DNA of 60,102 nt from Halioglobus sp. (GCA_029246385.1 JAQWNG010000030.1:1-60102), one strand, 5' to 3'. Counted from the first letter of the stretch, positions 43,901 to 54,396 are shown. Translations and numbers: made by a program. The notes: generated from the sequence alone by a model not told the origin.

Positions 43901-44844
43901 CGTTGCATGACGGGTCGGTAAGCGCTGCGCTAGGCACAGTAGACGGTGGCGCTGACGTTCGACTCGGCATGCGCGCGCACTACATTGACGGCATGCTCTC
44001 GGGGCGTAAAGACGCAATGGAGGCCGTGATGGAGGGTTATATTTCGTTTGCCGGGGATGCGGGGAAAGGACTAACCATTCAGCGACTCGAAGCGGATATG
44101 AAGCGAATTTATAATGCCATTGTTGAGGACATCGGCAGCCCTGGCGACCTAGCCGGTATTCCTATGCCGGGCGGATCCGTTGTCAGCGCGCCCGCCATTG
44201 TGGGTGTTGTCGATGTTCGCCAGCAGCTTCTTGACACGGTGAATGAGCTTTACGCTGAAGGCGTGATTACCGCAACCGGCGGGAATGTCAGTGTGCGCAA
44301 CCCTGATACCGAGGGTGAAATCTGGATCACGCCCAGTCAGGTTTTCAAGGGCGACCTCACGCCGGAGTTAATGGTGCTTATTGATTTAGACGGAACACCG
44401 TTGATTCCGGGGCAGAAAGCGCCGTCTAGCGAGAAAAGCTTTCATACTCAAATATTGAAAAGAAAACGCGAGGCCAATGTTGTTATTCATGCGCATGCGC
44501 CTTTCGCCACGATACTTGCTAATACGGGCGTTCCGTTTTTGCCCATCTCGTCAGAGGCGGCTTTTTTTGGCGGTGACATTGCTCGTGTTCCTTACATGAC
44601 GCCGGGCTCTGACGAGTTGGCCGCGGCCGTATCCGACATCATGGTGGATGAATGGGCCGTATTCTTGGTTAACCATGGGGTGGTGTGCGCGGGCAGAAGT
44701 TTGCGTAAGGCATGTGACATGATTCAAATTATCGATCGCACAGCTGAGGTCATCCTTCGCTGCATGGCGGTCGGGAAAGAGCCGACGTTATTGCCTCAGT
44801 CGGCCATTGATAAATTTAAGGAAATCGGCGATATCCTTGCCTGA
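40999..44844 (+). CDS. four-domain fusion: FGGY kinase, D-2-hydroxyacid dehydrogenase, SCP2-like domain, class II aldolase
   Basis: One frame of 1281 residues joins four enzymes or domains. Residues 1-515: FGGY carbohydrate kinase with ATP-site GIDIGGTGVRCLLVNL and catalytic Asp243 in GLGGGDSQCSLLG. Residues about 530-870: D-isomer 2-hydroxyacid dehydrogenase with GIGAVG (residues 695-700) and the Arg779, Glu808, His827 triad. Residues about 880-1050: an SCP2-like sterol-carrier fold ending MEGYISFAGDAGKGLTIQRL. Residues about 1070-1281: class II aldolase of the fuculose-phosphate type with Glu1145 and zinc ligands His1164, His1166 and His1226. All active sites look intact. ATGGAG precedes the ATG. 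The likely role is phosphorylation, redox change and cleavage of a sugar or polyol acid, related in domain set to AI-2 and four/five-carbon sugar pathways; the substrate is unknown. Confidence 0.92.
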   Translation: MSTQWSLGIDIGGTGVRCLLVNLSSGEAADSACAGWQCPAAPGTLAGFDIDLDVLWERIGAGCKKVLSKAGVNGDSVASVAVSAIRFGTVIVDNSGSPLFAVPTRDARAASEFLELAETEGDAVLQDTGCWPLPIHASARLMWVLREKPEILKKAAAVLSIGDWVNANLTGTNVTDYSQAACSGLFDINKREWSWDRITRLGLPKAIFPDVKYSGTPIGNITAAAAAHLGLTNDVVVGLGGGDSQCSLLGAGIIAPGEVAFISGTTAPVQVICNKPPIDSTGRCFSGLHLVPDRWVLESSGGPMGETLTFMSKLLFPEAPNPELRLLAEAATADVGSCGMLSTFGAEVMNAKSPVLSAGQFTLSHVLMDDNSNPRSQMCRSLVEGFGCAIRANVEQLESVVGPITQEIHLTGGFSRSGVFAQIMSDIGARTVVQSGTPLTAALGAVMCAAVAVGKYQGFEAATNALVKPADNVVPVAEHVEANAALFSSWITLREAGKHFVSPAIFDHTLAWMFKGLGAADMTHREAISVEKPLRALVSAAFDRESLDRMESSMEVTYANFRKVNRVLSGQGLVEELQKEAINILVTEVDVVDAKSLSQLPHLRVVAACRGRAVNVDVDACSAFGIPVLYAPGRNALAVADLTVAFVLASARKLMGASVFLKDASVTAGNMGKMGQAFKQFQGQELWQKTIGLIGIGAVGREVASRLSGFGARILAADPYASSEQAALAGVELVDFDTLLRSSDFISLHAVVTAETVGMIGAAQFAAMKKGAVLINTARAALVDESALIAALDSGHLGGAALDTFSQEPPGFDHPLITNENVISTPHSAGNTFEVARHQGEAIVDALETMLRGEKPDNVLNPEVLQSFDWNAPRIALDDDTLQGLIKNSGPAITDLDMKTGAVMSADVSHINVREVTASGDIIEKMSLILAGFCAAISMDERVRALSIGLHVSLGFQVNDLGVEFYIALHDGSVSAALGTVDGGADVRLGMRAHYIDGMLSGRKDAMEAVMEGYISFAGDAGKGLTIQRLEADMKRIYNAIVEDIGSPGDLAGIPMPGGSVVSAPAIVGVVDVRQQLLDTVNELYAEGVITATGGNVSVRNPDTEGEIWITPSQVFKGDLTPELMVLIDLDGTPLIPGQKAPSSEKSFHTQILKRKREANVVIHAHAPFATILANTGVPFLPISSEAAFFGGDIARVPYMTPGSDELAAAVSDIMVDEWAVFLVNHGVVCAGRSLRKACDMIQIIDRTAEVILRCMAVGKEPTLLPQSAIDKFKEIGDILA

Positions 44845-44877
44845 GGGGAACGCCGCTATGAATTTAAGTACTATAAA

Positions 44878-44923
44878 TAGGGTTTTCCCTACATTAAAAC
44901 CAGCAGTCGTCGCGTAATATGAT
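44878..44923 (+). promoter_or_regulatory. box A palindrome and -10 of the PAS-HTH regulator gene
   Basis: The perfect inverted repeat TAGGG-TTTT-CCCTA occupies 44878-44891. A good -10 hexamer TATGAT lies at 44918-44923, 33.5 bp from the palindrome centre (TAATAT at 44915 would give 30.5). A small palindrome GATAC-TAA-GTATC (44921-44933) overlaps the expected start of transcription. There is no clear -35, as expected for an activator-dependent promoter. The site lies 60 bp before the PAS-HTH gene and suggests autoregulation. Confidence 0.55.
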
Positions 44924-44950
44924 ACTAAGTATCGTATTTGAGTTAAACCA

Positions 44951-45700
44951 GTGGCACATTCTTTTTATAACCGCATTTTTGCTCACATCGCGGGCCATGA
45001 AAACGTTGGGTGGTTCGTCAAGGACACGTCGGGACGGATTGTGAAAGCGGATGCCTCGGGACGATTTGCGAGAATTGCCGCCCTTGATGAAGCCCAATTG
45101 CTCGGAGCGACCACCGCCGACTTGCCGTGGTCAAGCGCAACTGAGCAAGTTAATGAGGCAGATGCTCGCGTGCTCGCTGGTGAAGTTAAAGAAGCGGTTG
45201 GGGTCTATTGGCATCCCCCTGACAAGCAATGGCGCCGCATCGTTTGTGCGAAATGGCTTGTGCGCGGCGGCTTGAATGGCGACAACGGCGACAACCTAAT
45301 TTATTGTATGATCATGGATATTACAGGCGTTATGTATAGACCATATGACACTGAGATATTGCGTGAGCATATAGAGGTCGATTGGGAAAGAGAGTGTGTC
45401 ATCGTTGGTAAGAATACACTCTCACGCGCTCACATCGTTTGCTTGAGCTATTATCTCGACCAAATTACTCAACCTCAAATTGCTGAACTTACGGCAGTGG
45501 CGGTGAAAACAGTTGAAAAACGCATAGCACATCTGAAGAACGCGCTTCTGCCCTTGGATAGGTCATGCGAGAATTTGTATATGCTTTGTCGAAAATACGG
45601 GATTCGATCGGCGCTCGAGGAAAAGCGAGATTGGTTTGATCAGCAGGCGGTGATTTGGCCTATCACCCACGGGCAGTGGGCCAGCAATCTCCGCAAGTAG
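44951..45700 (+). CDS. PAS-domain HTH (LuxR-like) transcriptional regulator
   Basis: This 249-residue protein has an N-terminal PAS-like sensor (GWFVKDTSGRIVKADASGRF through CMIMDITGVMY, residues about 10-125) and a C-terminal helix-turn-helix region near residues 155-205: LSRAHIVCLSYYLDQITQPQ then IAELTAVAVKTVEKRIAHLK, where the VKTVEKRI helix is the LuxR/GerE-type recognition helix. It starts at GTG 44951. No phosphoacceptor domain is present, so it probably senses a small ligand or redox state directly. It lies between box A and box B, just before the EPS operon, and is the best candidate for the protein that binds both. Confidence 0.85.
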   Translation: MAHSFYNRIFAHIAGHENVGWFVKDTSGRIVKADASGRFARIAALDEAQLLGATTADLPWSSATEQVNEADARVLAGEVKEAVGVYWHPPDKQWRRIVCAKWLVRGGLNGDNGDNLIYCMIMDITGVMYRPYDTEILREHIEVDWERECVIVGKNTLSRAHIVCLSYYLDQITQPQIAELTAVAVKTVEKRIAHLKNALLPLDRSCENLYMLCRKYGIRSALEEKRDWFDQQAVIWPITHGQWASNLRK

Positions 45701-45709
45701 ATAGCGGAA

Positions 45710-45754
45710 TAGGGGGAAACCCCTATATTACGCCCATTGGTTTTTTTTTATACT
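45710..45754 (+). promoter_or_regulatory. box B palindrome and -10 of the EPS operon
   Basis: The 16-bp palindrome TAGGGG-GAAA-CCCCTA (45710-45725) is the strongest of the four copies. TATACT at 45749-45754 serves as the -10, 31.5 bp from the centre. A run of nine T (45741-45749) lies between the two. The coding start of the tyrosine phosphatase gene is at 45866, giving a leader of about 105 bases. This is the inferred main promoter of the exopolysaccharide genes. Confidence 0.6.
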
Positions 45755-45865
45755 ATGTGAGCTCGCGCGTAATTACCGGGCACAGAAGTTACCTTACAGG
45801 ATGATAGGAATGATGCATTGGTGATTTTGGCCGCTGGCCGCCAACACTGACGCCCCTGCTAAATT

Positions 45866-46684
45866 ATGATCGACATGCACTGCCATATGTTGCCCGGAAT
45901 CGATGATGGGGCACGAGACCTAGACACGGCCCTCAGCATGGCGCGCCTGGCCGTTGACGATGGCATTACAATGACAGTCTGCACCCCTCATATTTATCCT
46001 GGGTTATTTGACAATACCGTAGAGGGTATTCAGGCGGCCGTTGTTGATCTCAGAGACGCACTAAAACGGGCGCAGATTCCGCTGGAGATAACGTCCGGTG
46101 CCGACATACAGATTACACCCGATCTAGTGCAGGGATTGCGCTCTGGGTCTTTGCCAACATTGCATCACAGTCGATACTTTTTGTTTGAGCCTCCGCACCA
46201 TATTGCCCCGCCCGGAATGCTGGATTTACTGCATAACGTCATTCTGGCGGGCTACATTCCTGTGATTACGCACCCAGAGCGCCTGTCCTATGTGGAGGAA
46301 TATTATGATCAATTTCTCGAAGCTGCGGCCATGGGGGCCTGGCTGCAGATAACGGGTGGCGCCTTATTGGGTCGCTTTGGCCACAGGGTTAAAGCCATTT
46401 CTGAGCGCTTTCTGGCAGCGGGGGTGGTTCACCTGCTGGCCTCAGATGGACACAATCTCAAAAATAGAACACCAGAGTTGTCAGAGGCACGCGCAGCCGC
46501 GGCGTTGTGGGTGGGTAAAGAAGAAGCGCAGCGACTGGTGCAAGAGCGTCCGCGTGCCATTTTGGACGACCTGGAACCCGGCGCGGTCTCGCCACCCCAT
46601 GTGCAGCCTCCCAGCAGCAACAAAAATATCGATAAGGGGAGCGCATCGGGTTTTCTGGGACGCCTGTTGGGCGGAGCTAGATGA
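45866..46684 (+). CDS. tyrosine-protein phosphatase, CpsB/CapC type (PHP domain)
   Basis: This is a manganese-dependent PHP-fold phosphatase that removes phosphate from the tyrosine cluster of the BY-kinase and so resets polysaccharide assembly. Metal-binding motifs are MIDMHCHMLPGIDDGARD at the start (His-x-His), TVCTPHIYPG, and VITHPERLSY and LLASDGHNLKNR further on. The 272 residues are slightly longer than YwqE/CpsB because of a polar tail. It is the first gene after box B and its cognate kinase is encoded at 49407. Confidence 0.92.
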   Translation: MIDMHCHMLPGIDDGARDLDTALSMARLAVDDGITMTVCTPHIYPGLFDNTVEGIQAAVVDLRDALKRAQIPLEITSGADIQITPDLVQGLRSGSLPTLHHSRYFLFEPPHHIAPPGMLDLLHNVILAGYIPVITHPERLSYVEEYYDQFLEAAAMGAWLQITGGALLGRFGHRVKAISERFLAAGVVHLLASDGHNLKNRTPELSEARAAAALWVGKEEAQRLVQERPRAILDDLEPGAVSPPHVQPPSSNKNIDKGSASGFLGRLLGGAR

Positions 46685-46721
46685 TGATGCATCTGTGTTG
46701 TTGCAGGTCAAGGAGCGGCCG

Positions 46722-47768
46722 ATGCTGCTGGTAGAAACGCTGGCGCTGATAAGCTTGTTTGCGGCTATTGCGCTGTGGTCGACGGCCTGGTTGGGGCGCC
46801 GTGTTGATCTGGTGGATCGCCCCAGCGGGCGTAAGAACCATACCGGTGACATTCCCCTGACGGGTGGCCTTGCGATATATGCCACCCTATTGTTCGGCAC
46901 GATGGCACTGTCTATTCCGCCTTATACGACCATCTGCTTAGCGCTCGCGGGCGGATTGGTTATGGTTAGCGTGTCCGACGACTACCATCATTTGAATGCC
47001 ATTGTGCGACTGGTGCTGCACTTTGGCTTTGGCGTTTTGTTGGCCGTGATCGGCGGCATCAGCATCTCTAATGTGGGTGATCTGCTTGCAACGGGCGATA
47101 TTCCTCTGCTGTTGTTGAGCGTTCCACTGACCGGACTGGCTGTGGCAGGCCTATGCAACGCATACAATATGATTGACGGCATTAATGGGCTATCTGCTGG
47201 ACTAGTGGCGCTGCCGCTTGCGGTGTTGTTTCTATTGGCGCGCAGTGCAGGCCATGACGGTGCCGATTTTGCGCTGCTGCTGTTGATCCCCTGCCTAATC
47301 TTTTTGGTGTTCAATGTGGGTCCGGATAACACTGTATTGCCAAGGATTTTTCTCGGTGATGCCGGTAGTGTGACGCTCGGTTTTTTAGTGACAGCATCAT
47401 TAGTCTATTTTTCACAGGGCGACAACGCCGTGATTCGACCGGTAACGGCTTTATGGCTAGTCACGTTGCCGTTGATGGACATGATTGCCACTATGCTGGG
47501 ACGTTGGCGCAGTGGAGCGCGTCTGACAAAGGCTGACCGTTCGCATCTGCACCACTTGTTGGTGGATCAAGGTATGGACGGCCGCCATGCTTTGGCGATT
47601 TTGGTGCTCTATGCCGGTGTCTGCGCGGGTGTGGGCCTGACACTCGAACGTGCTCCTGAAAGCCTCAGCCTGCTAGCGTTTTTTATCCTTTTCATTATCC
47701 ATTGCGGCGTTGTTAGAAGCTTTCGCAGGCGCCAAACTACGGTGCAACCTTTACCCGTTGTAAATTGA
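46722..47768 (+). CDS. MraY/WecA-family undecaprenyl-phosphate sugar-1-phosphate transferase
   Basis: This polytopic enzyme transfers a sugar-1-phosphate from a UDP-sugar (often GlcNAc) to undecaprenyl phosphate, starting repeat-unit synthesis. The family motifs are SDDYHHLN, NAYNMIDGINGLSAG, FLGDAGSVTLGF and the HLHHLL substrate loop. About ten membrane segments occur in 348 residues. ATG 46722 has AAGGAG six bases upstream; the frame extends upstream inside the phosphatase gene but without similarity. It is the only initiating transferase in the window. Confidence 0.93.
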   Translation: MLLVETLALISLFAAIALWSTAWLGRRVDLVDRPSGRKNHTGDIPLTGGLAIYATLLFGTMALSIPPYTTICLALAGGLVMVSVSDDYHHLNAIVRLVLHFGFGVLLAVIGGISISNVGDLLATGDIPLLLLSVPLTGLAVAGLCNAYNMIDGINGLSAGLVALPLAVLFLLARSAGHDGADFALLLLIPCLIFLVFNVGPDNTVLPRIFLGDAGSVTLGFLVTASLVYFSQGDNAVIRPVTALWLVTLPLMDMIATMLGRWRSGARLTKADRSHLHHLLVDQGMDGRHALAILVLYAGVCAGVGLTLERAPESLSLLAFFILFIIHCGVVRSFRRRQTTVQPLPVVN

Positions 47769-47895
47769 GCGGAGCGTGTTTTGCGCTATACTTTGGTCGG
47801 TGTTGCCGGCTTGTGTGCATCGATTGGGTGGAGTGTTGCCGCCGAGACATCGGTCGTTAGGGTGCGTTGCGGCGCGTATTATTAGGATACCCCTT

Positions 47896-48621
47896 ATGTT
47901 GCGATTAAGAAGGTATAGGAGGGCGGCCTGCCGGCACCTGCTGATGTTAGCAGTGGTGTGCAGCGCGCTGGTCGGCGCCGCACAAGCGTCTGCCGCGGAG
48001 CCGGGCGAATTACTCGCCATGCCGGCCACGCCGGCAGCGGGCAGTGGCGTGGTGACGTTATCCACCAATGATTATCGTATAGGCCCTTCCGATCAGTTGG
48101 AAATAGACGTGTTCCAGATCGAGGAACTGTCGGGGGTGGAGCGGGTGAATTCTCGTGGCTACATCAAAATGCCGCTGATCGGCTCCGTGAAGGTGGCCGG
48201 GCTTACGCAGGGAGAGGCAGAAAACCTGATCACCGCGCTCTACAGTGAAGACTACCTGGAAGACCCGCAGGTCAATATCGATATTATAGAGTATGCCAGT
48301 CAGCAGGTGACGGTGATGGGCGCGGTGAAGAAGCCTGGCGTGTTTGCGCTGAAGGGGCGGACCACGCTGCTGCAGGCTTTGGCGATGGCCAATGGCCTAG
48401 ACGGCCTACCCGACAAAGAAGGCATTATCATTTTCCGTGCGAACACAGAGGGCAAGGTCGTCGGCTATGTTGTGGATCTGGCGCAAATCGAGGACGGTCA
48501 GCAGGGTGATCCCGAGGTTATCGGCAGTGATAAAATTGTGGTGCCGGTGGCCGGTGTGGCGTCGGGCATTAAAGGTATCACCGACACGTTGCGCGGCTTC
48601 GTTGGGTTTCAGCGCTATTAA
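47896..48621 (+). CDS. polysaccharide export protein, GumB/Wza-like (first copy)
   Basis: This is an exported protein of the polysaccharide biosynthesis/export family with a Poly_export domain (TNDYRIGPSDQLEIDVFQIE) and an SLBB-like domain (QQVTVMGAVKKPGVFALKGR). The signal peptide (LLMLAVVCSALVGAAQASA) lacks a lipobox Cys. At 241 residues it is much shorter than E. coli Wza and lacks the C-terminal helix of the Wza barrel, so it resembles GumB-type exporters. ATG 47896 is chosen at the signal peptide; longer starts are not supported. The paralogue follows 60 bp downstream. Confidence 0.9.
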   Translation: MLRLRRYRRAACRHLLMLAVVCSALVGAAQASAAEPGELLAMPATPAAGSGVVTLSTNDYRIGPSDQLEIDVFQIEELSGVERVNSRGYIKMPLIGSVKVAGLTQGEAENLITALYSEDYLEDPQVNIDIIEYASQQVTVMGAVKKPGVFALKGRTTLLQALAMANGLDGLPDKEGIIIFRANTEGKVVGYVVDLAQIEDGQQGDPEVIGSDKIVVPVAGVASGIKGITDTLRGFVGFQRY

Positions 48622-48681
48622 TGGTTTTAGCGCGCTAACGATGCCTATCGCGCCATGCGATAATGCACGACGGAGTATCGG

Positions 48682-49389
48682 GTGAGCTCTACTATGAAAA
48701 TTGCTATGTGCTGCAGTGTTGTTTGGCTACTGCTGGGCGGAGTGTCGCTGGCGTGGCCGGCCGGCTCCGAAATGACCAGTGCGCCGATGCCCCTGACACC
48801 AGAGGATGGCAGCGGTGCCGTAGCCCTGTCGACCAGCGATTACATTCTTGGCCCGTCAGACCTACTGCAAATTGATGTCTTTCAGGTGGATGAGCTGTCT
48901 GGCACCGAACGTATAAACGCTGCGGGCTATATCAAGATGCCGCTGATCGGTCTGGTCAAGGTGGCAGGGCTGAGTCGGGAGCAGTCCGAAGACTTGATTA
49001 CCGAACTTTATGCCGAGGCGTATCTGCAGGACCCGCAGGTGAACATTGATATCATGGAGTATGTCAGCCATCAGATTACCGTGCTGGGGCATGTGACGAA
49101 CCCCGGCGTGTATCCGCTAAAGGGCAAAACCACACTGCTGCAAGCCCTCGCCATGGCCGGTGATGCCGGCGCGCTGGCCGATGAAGAAGAGGTTGTCGTG
49201 TTTCGATCCGATGAATCCGGCGTCGTGGTGGGTTATGTGGTGAATCTGGAAGACGTCTTAGCCGGCACTACCGTTGACCCGGAAATCATTGGCAACGACA
49301 AGGTCGTAGTGCCGGTATCTGGCAGCAAATCGTTCATCAAGGGCATCACGGATACCCTGCGCGGCTTTGTCGGCTTTGCTACCTTTTAA
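48682..49389 (+). CDS. polysaccharide export protein, GumB/Wza-like (second copy)
   Basis: This 235-residue exported protein is a clear paralogue of the preceding gene: DYILGPSDLLQIDVFQVDEL, YIKMPLIGLVKVAGL, LQDPQVNIDIMEYVSHQITV and KGKTTLLQALAMAGD align directly with it. A signal peptide (IAMCCSVVWLLLGGVSLAW) precedes the mature part. It has no convincing lipobox. Start GTG 48682 or ATG 48694. Both copies end in the same ITDTLRGFVGF motif, so they may form a mixed channel or serve two steps. Confidence 0.9.
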   Translation: MSSTMKIAMCCSVVWLLLGGVSLAWPAGSEMTSAPMPLTPEDGSGAVALSTSDYILGPSDLLQIDVFQVDELSGTERINAAGYIKMPLIGLVKVAGLSREQSEDLITELYAEAYLQDPQVNIDIMEYVSHQITVLGHVTNPGVYPLKGKTTLLQALAMAGDAGALADEEEVVVFRSDESGVVVGYVVNLEDVLAGTTVDPEIIGNDKVVVPVSGSKSFIKGITDTLRGFVGFATF

Positions 49390-49406
49390 TACGGGTTATA
49401 TTATTT

Positions 49407-51674
49407 ATGAGTTCAGAGTCTCCGCCTAACAATCCGGTCCCCGCTGATCAGCAACTGATGATCGCTGAGTTAAAAACTCAGTTGGCGCGGTATGAGCAGG
49501 CGATTGCGGCGCCGGCTGCCGCCCCAGTCGACGACGATTTCATTGACCTGCGCGAGGTGTGGAATCTGCTGTGGCGTCGGCGTTGGACGATCCTTATCAC
49601 AGCGGGCGTCGTGTTAGTCGCCACGATTATTGCGACAGCGATGATGACGCCGATTTTTCGTGCTACCACGGTGCTGCAGATTGAGCGGGACGCCGGCAAG
49701 GTGGTGGAGTATCAGGGCGTGACCAGTGAAGAGTCGACTGGCTCAAGGGATTTCTATCAAACCCAGTATGAACTATTGCAAAGTCGCACGCTGGCGCGGC
49801 GCGTGATTGATCAGCTGGGGCTGCACGAATCCGGCGCTATGACGCAAGATGACGAGGAGCCGAGTTTTATCGGCGGCCTTATTGGCAGCGTGAAGGGCTT
49901 GCTAAGTGGTCCTCCAGATGCTCCAAAGGACGCATTGCCGCGAGACCTAGAGACCGTGTTTTTAAACAACCTGTCGGTCGCGCCCATCAGTAATTCTCGT
50001 CTGGTGCGGCTGTATTACGAAAGCCCGGATCCGGCTGAGGCCGCTCTGGTGGTGAACGCCATTGCGGCGTCGTTTGTGGATATGAGTCTGGAGCGCCGCT
50101 TTGAGGCCTCGGCCTATGCCAAGGGTTTTCTCGAAGAGCGGCTTAAACAGGTGCGGGCAGATTTGGAAGACTCCGAGCGCGCGATGGTCGCCTACACGCA
50201 GGAGCGCGGCATTATTAATCGGGATGACAAGCTGGGCATTTTGACTGAGAAGCTGAAAGAGATGAACCGCGCTCAGGTGCGAGTGGAGTCCGAGCGCTTT
50301 GCGGCAGAATCGCAGTATCAGGAGATGCTCAGCGCCAGCATGGCCAGTCTGGCTGAGATGCTGGACAGTGAGGTGATCCAGAATTTGAAGCAGCAGCGCG
50401 CCGATTTAACCTCTGAGTATCAGGAGAATCTGAAAATCTATAAGCCAGGTTATCCGAAAATGCTGCAGCTGCAGGAAAAGATCGCACAGCTTGATCTTGA
50501 GCTGAGCAAGGAGATCGGGCACATTCGCGACGGCATCAAGGTCAAGTATCAGGCCAAGATGCGTGAAGAGGCGATGCTGTCAGAGCGCATTACGTCAACC
50601 CGTGGGGAAATCCTTGATCTGGAGGCCAACAGCGTTGACTTTAAAACACTGAGCCGCGGCGTCGATACTAACCGCGAGCTTTACGATGGCCTGTTGCAGC
50701 GCATGAAAGAGGTGGGCGTGGCTGCCGGTGCCAGTAACAATAATATTTCAGTCATCGATCGTGCCGAAGTCCCGCGCAACCGGTTTAAGCCAAATATGAC
50801 CCTTAATGCCGCGCTCGCACTGGTGCTGGGCCTGATGTTAGGCGCGGCGATCGCATTCCTGTTTGAGGTGATGGATGACAGCATCAAATCCGGTGCCGAC
50901 CTAGAGAAACTGCTGAATAAGCCGGTGCTGGGTATTATTCCGAACATCAGCGCTAAAGAGCTGACGGAGTATGATGTCGCCTTAATGGCGTATCAGGAGC
51001 CCACATCGGCGTTGGCCGAGGCTTATCGCTCCATGCGCACCGCGCTGACGTTTTCGACCGCTGAGGGCGCGCCCAAAGTGATGCAGTTTTCCAGCGTCGT
51101 GCCCAATGAGGGTAAAACCACCACCGCGGTGAATATCGCGATCAATTTTACCCAGACTGGCAGTAAGGTGTTGCTCGTCGATGGCGATCTGCGCAACCCC
51201 TCGCTGCACAAATTGTTTCACTGTCCTAACGAAAAAGGGCTGACCAACTACCTGACGGGGAATGCGGATCCGGCGGAGGTGACCCAGTCGTTAGGCATCG
51301 CCGGGCTGTTTGTCATGACGGCAGGCCCGGTACCGCCCAACCCTGCGGAATTACTGCAAGGCGGCAAGCTGGTAGAGCTGGTGGCGCTTGGCGCCCAACG
51401 GTTTGACTATGTGATTATTGACAGTCCGCCACTGCTGGGGCTGGCGGACGCCGTGATCATCGCCGATGCCGTGCAGGCGACGATTATGGTTGCGGCCGCC
51501 AATAGCACCCGAACGGGCGCGTTCGAGGCCGGCGTAAAGCGTCTGCACCATTCACGTGCCAGTATACTGGGCACGGTGTTGACCAAGTTTGATCTAAAAA
51601 AATCGGGTGATAGCTATGGCTATGGCTATGGCTATTCTTACGGCGGCGATAGCGATGATGGGCAACGCGCCTGA
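49407..51674 (+). CDS. polysaccharide co-polymerase fused to BY-type tyrosine autokinase (Wzc-like)
   Basis: This 755-residue inner-membrane protein controls chain length and assembly of the export complex. The Wzz domain starts with [20 protein letters not shown] and a first membrane helix. A long periplasmic coiled coil follows (residues about 200-440), then a second helix ([20 protein letters not shown]). The kinase has Walker [17 protein letters not shown]' [11 protein letters not shown] and [11 protein letters not shown]. The C-terminus is a tyrosine cluster [12 protein letters not shown] with six tyrosines for autophosphorylation. Cognate phosphatase at 45866. Confidence 0.94.
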   Translation: MSSESPPNNPVPADQQLMIAELKTQLARYEQAIAAPAAAPVDDDFIDLREVWNLLWRRRWTILITAGVVLVATIIATAMMTPIFRATTVLQIERDAGKVVEYQGVTSEESTGSRDFYQTQYELLQSRTLARRVIDQLGLHESGAMTQDDEEPSFIGGLIGSVKGLLSGPPDAPKDALPRDLETVFLNNLSVAPISNSRLVRLYYESPDPAEAALVVNAIAASFVDMSLERRFEASAYAKGFLEERLKQVRADLEDSERAMVAYTQERGIINRDDKLGILTEKLKEMNRAQVRVESERFAAESQYQEMLSASMASLAEMLDSEVIQNLKQQRADLTSEYQENLKIYKPGYPKMLQLQEKIAQLDLELSKEIGHIRDGIKVKYQAKMREEAMLSERITSTRGEILDLEANSVDFKTLSRGVDTNRELYDGLLQRMKEVGVAAGASNNNISVIDRAEVPRNRFKPNMTLNAALALVLGLMLGAAIAFLFEVMDDSIKSGADLEKLLNKPVLGIIPNISAKELTEYDVALMAYQEPTSALAEAYRSMRTALTFSTAEGAPKVMQFSSVVPNEGKTTTAVNIAINFTQTGSKVLLVDGDLRNPSLHKLFHCPNEKGLTNYLTGNADPAEVTQSLGIAGLFVMTAGPVPPNPAELLQGGKLVELVALGAQRFDYVIIDSPPLLGLADAVIIADAVQATIMVAAANSTRTGAFEAGVKRLHHSRASILGTVLTKFDLKKSGDSYGYGYGYSYGGDSDDGQRA

Positions 51675-51688
51675 GCACATCAGAGACA

Positions 51689-53109
<1,421 letters not shown>

Positions 53110-53113
<4 letters not shown>

Positions 53114-54396
53114 GTGGGCGCTTTAGTGACAGTCATGCAGGCGTGGCCGCCAAGCGAACAGCATTGGTCGTTATTGCGGCTGTGGTGACGTGGCAGATCC
53201 TCAGCGTCAATCTGTCCGATTTTTTTGTTGCACAGGCTCGTGATGGTGATGCTCAATCGTTGCAGACGGCGCTGTGGTGGGATCAACACCATCCGGTGGC
53301 ATTGGCGCGATTAGGCGCGGATGCGATACGGCAGACGCAACCCGCTGCCGCGCTGCCGCTGCTGCGCGCCGCCATCGCATCCAATCCAGCAGATGCACGG
53401 CCGCAAATGGACATGGCCGCCCTGTACGCCGCACAGGAAAAGGTAGCGCAAGGTGACCGTCTGGCAACGGTAGCGAATAAATTGATGCCGGTGCAATATG
53501 CCGCGCAGTTAGATTTGGCGCTGTATTGGTCCGCGCGCGAAGACGTGGAGAGGGCGGTGCAGCATCTGGCCACTGCGCTGGTCGGGGGCCGGGGCAGACT
53601 GCGGGAGAGCTACTTTCCGCAGCTACTGGACGCTGCGGCGCAAGAGCAAACCCGAGGTGCGCTATTGCCCATCACTGACAATCCGGCACTCTACCCGTGG
53701 TGGGAGGCTTTTTTCAGGTACGCCGCGGGCAATGCAGAGGATGTGGGCACTGTGACGGCCTTGGTTGACATGCGCGAGGCGTCGGAGCAGGTGCCGTTGA
53801 GTGCGCGTGAGCGCGACCTGTATATCGGCCGCTTGCGCAAGGATGAGTTAATTGCTGAGGCCTATTTGTACTGGGTCAATGGGCTAAATAAAGAGGACAT
53901 GCAATATCTGGGGTATTTGTTTGACGGTGGCTTTGAGCGCGAAATCGTTAACAGCACCGGCTTTGAATGGCGCGCGTCCCCGCCCAGAAACAGCGGCATA
54001 CGGATCACGTCGGGTGATACCTACGGCATCGAAGGCGACACCGCCCTGCGTGTGTCGTTTAGCGGCAAGCGCATTCCGTTTAGGCACCTCAGTCAAAACC
54101 TGTACCTCGGCCAAGGCACCTATGCACTCAGCGGCAGAGTGCGGCCCGACAACTTAAAGGCCCGCCGTGGGTTGCAGTGGCGGGTTGACTGCAATGCTGG
54201 GGCTAGCGGGGCACTGGGCAACAGCGACACGTTTGCCGGCACCGGTGACTGGCGCGATTTTGCCTTTGATATCACGGTGCCCGCAGACTGTGTCGGTCAG
54301 GTGTTGAGCCTAAGATCGGTCGGTGCGCGCGACGTAGACCACGAGATAGAAGGCACGCTGTGGGTGGACGCTTTAAGGATTGAACGCAAACGATGA
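53110..54396 (+). CDS. TPR-containing membrane-anchored EPS-locus protein
   Basis: This 428-residue protein begins with a single hydrophobic segment ([21 protein letters not shown]), so it is anchored with its body in the periplasm. Residues about 45-260 are TPR-like ([35 protein letters not shown]). Residues about 280-428 look like a carbohydrate-binding jelly roll ([34 protein letters not shown]). I do not know a named family for the whole. The GTGA overlap with the J-domain gene and the ATGA overlap with the polymerase gene place it within the operon; a role in holding the nascent glycan is possible but inferred. Confidence 0.8.
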
